A model generated the notes under the pieces. That model did no database searches. It had not been told where the DNA came from and was given only the letters and a program-made list of their open reading frames with translations. This document shows, one piece after another, positions 15,414-18,204 of a DNA stretch of 18,204 nt. Within the stretch, counting starts at the first letter, position 1. Each line of letters opens with the position of its first letter. The position numbers and the translations under genes were made by a program. This DNA is from Candidatus Zixiibacteriota bacterium (GTDB lineage: Bacteria > Zixibacteria > MSB-5A5 > GN15 > FEB-12). The stretch lies in contig JAUVAR010000016.1 of NCBI GenBank assembly GCA_030591625.1, forward strand, positions 1 to 18,204, written 5' to 3'.

Positions 15414-15941
15414 TCACGATCCTGTGTAGGCGATAGTCAGCATGACATCAGATGAATAAGGTCCACCACCTTGAGCAACCGATGGAAACACAGTTCCGCC
15501 AATCCATATAGTCATTATCCCGCCTGCACCGATACGTTCGGCGTTACCTGCATTAGGATTAAGTACGCCTGTCGGTCCTACCTGCGAGCCGGTGCCATCC
15601 GAGTAGGAGACATCGGTTGCTGAAAATGCAAGATTCATCCAGGTGGGGTTAGTGGTATGTTGCAAAGAATCAGGCAGCGTAAATGTTATAGATATTTCCG
15701 CTCCCGGTGTTCCTGTGATCGACCATTCACCCGATTCACCGGCGGTTGTTTTATTGACCGCTTTGTTGACTCCGGGTGTAACCACCCCGAAGCGCAGATT
15801 TTGGGTGCCATTTATCGCCAGCGAAGTGGAGACATTGGCAGTTGCCTGAATTGTAGCACTTTCTTGAGCGACCACTCCACCAGCCATAATCAAAAGGCTA
15901 AATAGAAGCGTTATCGCCGATATATTGGTTTTATTCGACAT
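15414..15941 (-). CDS. DUF4402-type fibre subunit (solitary pilin)
   Basis: A 175-residue secreted subunit. ATG at 15941 is chosen because GGAGG lies about 6 nt upstream; the longer start at 15995 adds a sequence that is not signal-like. Cleavage is predicted after VVA (25). The mature N-terminus QESATIQATANVSTSLAI is the alternating strand, again exactly 26 residues from Gln to the first Phe-Gly, then LRFGVVTPGVNKAV, EWSITGTPG, FTLPDSL, MTIWIGGTVFPSVAQ and the last strand GPYSSDVMLTIAYTGS. It is the most divergent full-length subunit here. The body (PGVNKAVNKTTAG ... GAEISI) is closer to the short subunit at 11339-11812 than to the tandem copies. It lies upstream of the kinase and has its own terminator, so it is likely transcribed alone. 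Confidence 0.82.
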   Translation of the reverse strand: MSNKTNISAITLLFSLLIMAGGVVAQESATIQATANVSTSLAINGTQNLRFGVVTPGVNKAVNKTTAGESGEWSITGTPGAEISITFTLPDSLQHTTNPTWMNLAFSATDVSYSDGTGSQVGPTGVLNPNAGNAERIGAGGIMTIWIGGTVFPSVAQGGGPYSSDVMLTIAYTGS

Positions 15942-16239
15942 ATTTTCCTCCATTGGTCCAATTACCAGATGTTCACTGAAACAGACTAATTGCAACGGCC
16001 ATGCCAGAGATGGACGTGTTGCGTTAACTCGTTGTTGTTGAAACGATTGGGGGCGCTGGTGAGTCGTTATTGAAGGCCGATTGAGAGGCTAAATGTGGCT
16101 TTATCCCCACAGATCGGGGATGGTCAGGATTCCGAAATGAAACAGTCGAGAAGCAATAAAAAGTACCAAAATTGGTTAATTAGTGCTGTGTGATGGCCGA
16201 CAAAGATGATGAAGGAGACTGTTCAAAAATTATACAGTC
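15942..16239. promoter_or_regulatory. Divergent intergenic region
   Basis: Nearly 300 nt separate the minus-strand pilin from the plus-strand propeller protein, so both promoters should lie here. I see one stem, ATCCCC (16103-16108) with GGGGAT (16116-16121) around a 7-nt loop, but no clear -35/-10 pair and no recognisable riboswitch. A GGAG at 16214-16217 is too far from the ATG at 16240 to serve as its ribosome site. Confidence 0.4.
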
Positions 16240-17748
16240 ATGCGAAATAGGATTTTAAAATTATGGCCAAACGGCCAAAAACTGATTCTCAGACTGATCT
16301 TGCTCAGCCTGGCGTTTATACCTCTGTCAGAAATTGACAGTCAGGAATTAAGCTGGGAAGTAAGCTATGGTGGATTGTACAATGAGACCGGCTACTCAAG
16401 CTGCATAGCCTCGGATGGTAACTATGTTGTACTCGGTTCAACATTCTCCTATGGATCAGGTGATCATGATTTATATCTTCTAAAGCTTAATACGTTCGGT
16501 GATACAATCTGGAGCCACGCCTACGGTGGACCTGATGCAGATTATGGGTATGATCTTGTTGAGACTTCAGATCATGGGTTTATTATAGTTGGAGCGACAT
16601 ATTCGTATGGTAACGGTATGTCTGATCTTTACATCTATAAAGTAGATTCGATTGGACAGTTTGAATGGCAAAAGACATACGGTGGTTCATCGAAAGATGA
16701 AGGACGTTCGATTCGAAAAACATCGGACGGTGGATTTATAATTGGTGGAACGACTGCATCGTCGGGCGCCGGGTACGACGATACCTGGTTATTCAAAATC
16801 AACAATGTCGGTGATTCTCTTTGGGCACGAACATATGGTGGAGCCGGAGGTGAATCAGGTTACGCTGTCAGAGTCTGTCCGGATGGTGGGTATGTACTTG
16901 TTGGATCAACTGGATCATTTGGAACCGGTTACTCTTCGATTTATCTGCTCAAAACAGATCAAAACGGTGACTCGCTCTGGACGTCGATTCTGGGTGGAGC
17001 AAAGTCAGATTTTGGTTACTCGCTCGAAACAACTGCAGACTCAGGATTTGTAATAGTTGGGTGGACATCTTCGTTTGGAGCCGGGTACTCAGATGTTTAT
17101 CTATTAAAAATAGATTCTCTCGGGAATCAACAATGGCAACAGACATTCGGTGGAGCAAAAGATGAACGAGGGTATTCTATCCAACAGGCGATGGATGGTT
17201 CATTTATTATTGGCGGTACAACCGAATCATTCGGGCATGGGAAAATTGATGCCTGGGTTGCATGTTTGGATACTCTTGGGAATGAAAAATGGAGTTTGAC
17301 GGGCGGGGGAAGTAACTCTGATTTCTGTAAGTCGATCATGCTTGAAAATAAGGGGTGTGTTATTGTTGGTCAGACATATTCATATTCTTCCGGTGGTTCG
17401 GATATTTACATTTGGAAAGTAACAACCGATCAAATGACCCCGGTTGACGAAAGACCTCAAGCTCTACCGGATGACTATTTGCTGCAACAAAATTACCCCA
17501 ACCCTTTTAATGCAACAACGACGATTGAATACTATATCCCAGAGAGAGCAGATGCTCAGCTTAAAATATATAATCTACTTGGACGAGAAGTTCGCTCCTT
17601 CAATCTTTCTGATGCACCTGCCGGGGTTGGGTCAGTTATCTGGGATGGCAAGACCTCTTGGGGTGAGGCTGTTTCCTCGGGTGTATATTTCTATCGCTTT
17701 GTTTATGGCCGTTCTGCGGTGACAAAGAAATTGGTCCTCCTAAAATAA
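16240..17748 (+). CDS. Secreted seven-repeat beta-propeller-like protein with C-terminal T9SS/FlgD-like sorting domain
   Basis: A 502-residue exported protein. A basic N-terminus and hydrophobic LILRLILLSLAFIPL (16-30) form a signal peptide. Seven repeats follow, each starting at Trp (residues 39, 91, 143, 195, 247, 299, 351) with an exact 52-residue period. The consensus is W-x3-[YF]GG-x4-[DE]-x-GYS followed by DGGFIIxGxTxSxGxGxxDxYLLKID. Seven blades of this size suggest a closed beta-propeller. Residues about 413-502 form a FlgD-like Ig domain of the type A sorting family: NYPNPFN (418-424), IYNLLGREV, VIWDGK, SSGVYFYRF and the terminal KKLVLLK. This suggests type IX secretion or surface anchoring. 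The ligand or partner is unknown. The ATG lacks a near ribosome site; no alternative start exists, as an in-frame stop lies at 16210. Confidence 0.85.
   Translation: MRNRILKLWPNGQKLILRLILLSLAFIPLSEIDSQELSWEVSYGGLYNETGYSSCIASDGNYVVLGSTFSYGSGDHDLYLLKLNTFGDTIWSHAYGGPDADYGYDLVETSDHGFIIVGATYSYGNGMSDLYIYKVDSIGQFEWQKTYGGSSKDEGRSIRKTSDGGFIIGGTTASSGAGYDDTWLFKINNVGDSLWARTYGGAGGESGYAVRVCPDGGYVLVGSTGSFGTGYSSIYLLKTDQNGDSLWTSILGGAKSDFGYSLETTADSGFVIVGWTSSFGAGYSDVYLLKIDSLGNQQWQQTFGGAKDERGYSIQQAMDGSFIIGGTTESFGHGKIDAWVACLDTLGNEKWSLTGGGSNSDFCKSIMLENKGCVIVGQTYSYSSGGSDIYIWKVTTDQMTPVDERPQALPDDYLLQQNYPNPFNATTTIEYYIPERADAQLKIYNLLGREVRSFNLSDAPAGVGSVIWDGKTSWGEAVSSGVYFYRFVYGRSAVTKKLVLLK
16354..17445 (+). repeat. Seven tandem 156-bp coding repeats
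   Basis: The region encodes seven consecutive 52-residue units with no length variation between successive Trp starts. At DNA level the units share patches such as those encoding YGG and GGATTTAT/ATTGTTGG, but they have clearly diverged, so this is an old amplification rather than a fresh tandem array. Confidence 0.8.
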
Positions 17749-17959
17749 ATCCCTCTACAAAGACTATATTTATCCAAATTAAATCGTTCAATTGAAATTG
17801 GTTTTCAGTTGGTGTGGTTTTTGTGCATGCATTTATTAAAGTTATTAATATCTTCTTGATTTTTTGTCACATTGAATAGAGATTGCGGAACCCCAAGCGA
17901 CTCTTTGTCGTTCGAGTTAATAATGAACAGAATGAAATTGAAAATAAGGAGTGGACAAA
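17749..17959. other. Non-coding gap before ferritin
   Basis: About 210 A/T-rich bases with no gene. Neither a strong terminator for the propeller gene nor a convincing Fur box or promoter could be identified by eye. The ferritin ribosome site AAGGAG is at 17946-17951. Confidence 0.4.
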
Positions 17960-18204
17960 ATGATGATTTCCAAGAAGATGGCTGAACGTTTGAATGAACA
18001 GGTTAAAAATGAATTCTTTTCGTTCTGGCTTTATCAGTCGATGTCGTTTGCGCTTGATGCGATGGCATATAAAGGATTTGCTGCCTGGTACACAGCGCAG
18101 GCTGAGGAAGAACGTTCGCATGCGATGAAGATTTGTCAGTATTTGCTGGATCAGGGAGCTGATGTAAAACTTCAGGCGATTGATGCCCCGGAAACGAAGT
18201 TTGC
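17960..18204 (+). CDS. ftnA: Non-heme ferritin, 3' partial
   Basis: An iron-storage four-helix-bundle protein, of which 81 codons are in the window before it runs off the right edge. AAGGAG at 17946-17951, 8 nt upstream, supports ATG 17960; a second ATG follows immediately. The sequence begins MMISKKMAERLNEQVKNEFF, and Glu18 in NEFFS and the EEERSHA motif (Glu ... His, helix B) match the ferroxidase-centre ligands of bacterial FtnA-type ferritins. LYQSMSFALDAMAYKGFAAWY has the usual helix A/B layout. It oxidises Fe(II) and stores it as a mineral core in a 24-mer. The heme-ligand Met of bacterioferritins cannot be excluded with certainty from a partial sequence, but overall resemblance is to FtnA. 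Confidence 0.92.
   Translation, partial: MMISKKMAERLNEQVKNEFFSFWLYQSMSFALDAMAYKGFAAWYTAQAEEERSHAMKICQYLLDQGADVKLQAIDAPETKF

Noticed and set aside
15942..15995. Longer start for the solitary pilin
   Set aside because: The extra residues are not signal-like and the GGAGG-ATG at 15941 is far better.
15942..16239. Possible c-di-GMP riboswitch upstream of the pilin or propeller gene
   Set aside because: I looked for the conserved GEMM core on both strands and did not find it; only a simple 6-bp stem is present.
16354..17445. CRISPR-like or recent tandem repeat array
   Set aside because: The periodicity is in an open coding frame with diverged units encoding protein repeats, without identical direct repeats and spacers.

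Overview
The window (about 40% GC by eye) looks like a chromosomal segment from an uncultured or little-studied member of the Fibrobacteres-Chlorobi-Bacteroidetes (FCB) side of the tree, possibly Zixibacteria-like. This is inferred from three things. One protein ends in a typical 'NYPNPFN ... WDG ... SGVYFYR ... KKLVLLK' type IX-secretion/FlgD-like C-terminal domain. The Ser/Thr kinase has a TolB-like 'ADGITDEI' domain and TPRs. A classical menaquinone cluster is also present. No 16S rRNA or other phylogenetic marker lies in the window.

Region 1 (1-5415) is the menaquinone locus of the o-succinylbenzoate route. The plus strand carries menH (5' end cut by the window), menB, menA, menC and menE, tightly packed with 4-nt and 1-nt overlaps at menA/menC and menC/menE. 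A hotdog thioesterase that probably releases DHNA from DHNA-CoA follows on the minus strand, its 3' end overlapping menE by 7 nt. With menD and menF upstream (outside the window) this would be a complete pathway.

Region 2 (5519-15941, minus strand) is a divergent chaperone-usher-like surface-fibre locus. Read 5' to 3' on its own strand it contains: a DUF4402-type pilin; a membrane Ser/Thr kinase with TolB-like and TPR modules; a small secreted protein with a pilin-like N-terminal strand; a short DUF4402 subunit lacking the N-terminal extension; three more full-length DUF4402 subunits, of which two are close tandem copies; a PapD-like periplasmic chaperone; and a large usher-like outer-membrane protein. 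Hairpins or rho-independent terminators sit at most cistron boundaries and would set unequal subunit, chaperone and usher levels. In four subunits the mature N-terminus to the first Phe-Gly is exactly 26 residues, but only 11 in the short one. That is the pattern expected if the missing segment is the donor strand and the short subunit is a tip or end subunit.

Region 3 (16240-18204, plus strand) holds a secreted seven-repeat protein with an exact 52-residue period (probable seven-bladed propeller) and a C-terminal sorting domain, followed by a non-heme ferritin truncated by the window end.

No tRNA, rRNA, CRISPR array, transposase or integrase was seen.
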